This document shows, one piece after another, positions 5,887-6,010 of a stretch of 6,010 bases of DNA. Below the pieces are notes generated by a model that had not been told where the DNA came from, ran no database searches, and worked only from the letters and a program-made list of their open reading frames with translations. Origin of the DNA: Brachybacterium sp. (GTDB lineage: Bacteria; Actinomycetota; Actinomycetes; Actinomycetales; Dermabacteraceae); assembly GCA_030451965.1 (NCBI GenBank), contig JAKDNE010000209.1:1-6010 (forward strand), in the 5' to 3' direction. The first letter of the stretch is position 1; every line of letters starts with the position of its first letter. The position numbers were made by a program, and so were the translations under genes.

Positions 5887-6010
5887 GAGCACATAGTGCC
5901 TCACAAACTACCCGAGCCGGAAGATCTGAGACGCAATACGGTGCGACGACTTCGCGAGACACTCCGGCCCGCTATCGACCCAGCTCGAGCCGAGTCCACC
6001 ATGGCCCGAC

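Larger units (their letters stand above)
2999..6010 (-). mobile_element. Tn552/Tn402-like transposon, partial (right end outside window)
   Basis: Three minus-strand genes form a single compact module: serine resolvase, DDE transposase of 464 residues and AAA ATPase of 268 residues. The gene set and protein sizes are close to those of staphylococcal Tn552, which encodes 480- and 271-residue transposition proteins plus a resolvase. The set also parallels tniA-tniB-tniR of Tn402/Tn5053, but no tniQ-like gene is present. The resolvase is upstream of the transposase, with a one-base gap and then no gap before the ATPase. The left boundary at 2999 is inferred from TGTCAC. The right boundary and any passenger genes upstream of the resolvase are not in the window. 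This insertion, or an event next to it, interrupts the ABC transporter operon. Replicative transposition with cointegrate resolution is expected from the family. Confidence 0.8.

Noticed and set aside
2994..5928. AGATCTG present at both 2994-3000 and 5922-5928, considered as a target duplication
   Set aside because: The copy at 5922 is not preceded by a CA terminus or any inverted copy of the left end, and the resolvase leader occupies that region. A seven-base match is likely chance.
5905..6010. Possible res site upstream of the resolvase
   Set aside because: I looked for paired inverted subsites of resolvase type and found only short palindromes such as TCGCGA and CTCGAG. There is not enough to call a site, although the location would be right.
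1..6010. CRISPR arrays, tRNA or rRNA genes, riboswitches
   Set aside because: No regularly spaced repeats, cloverleaf-like segments or conserved rRNA motifs were noticed on either strand.

Overview
The window looks like a piece of a high-GC actinobacterial chromosome or large plasmid. The signs are strong G/C at third codon positions, a DesK/DesR-type two-component pair, a GTG-started transposase and long antisense open frames caused by base composition. I cannot name the genus from sequence alone.

Positions 1-2860 are ordinary host DNA. A histidine kinase (819-1967, minus) and a LuxR/NarL-type response regulator (175-822, minus) overlap by four bases and form one operon. Divergent from them, across a 161-base gap, is a small four-helix membrane protein of the DUF6326 type (2129-2629, plus). 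It is followed after 35 bases by the first ~60 residues of an ABC transporter ATPase (from about 2665). In actinobacteria this layout usually belongs to an ABC exporter controlled by the adjacent two-component system. Here the ATPase stops being recognisable after its Walker A motif, at about 2847-2860, and no permease is visible.

Positions about 2861-2998 are a short orphan stretch that fits neither neighbour. It holds an AT-rich 13-base palindrome resembling a Fur-family operator core.

Positions about 2999-6010 are one end of a Tn552/Tn402-like transposon, with all genes on the minus strand and almost no spacing: serine resolvase (5287-5886), DDE transposase with a D150-D224-E260 triad (3891-5285), and a TniB/MuB-like AAA ATPase (3084-3890). 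TGTCAC at 2999 is a good candidate for the left terminus. The right end, and any cargo gene, lies outside the window. No TniQ-like gene is seen.

How the parts relate: the transposase should carry out strand transfer, the ATPase should select target DNA, and the resolvase should resolve cointegrates. Insertion of this element, or a rearrangement next to it, has cut the ABC transporter operon and left the two-component system without its likely partner. I see no convincing sign of an entirely new system. The most interesting parts are the junction at 2847-3052 and the compact three-gene transposition module.
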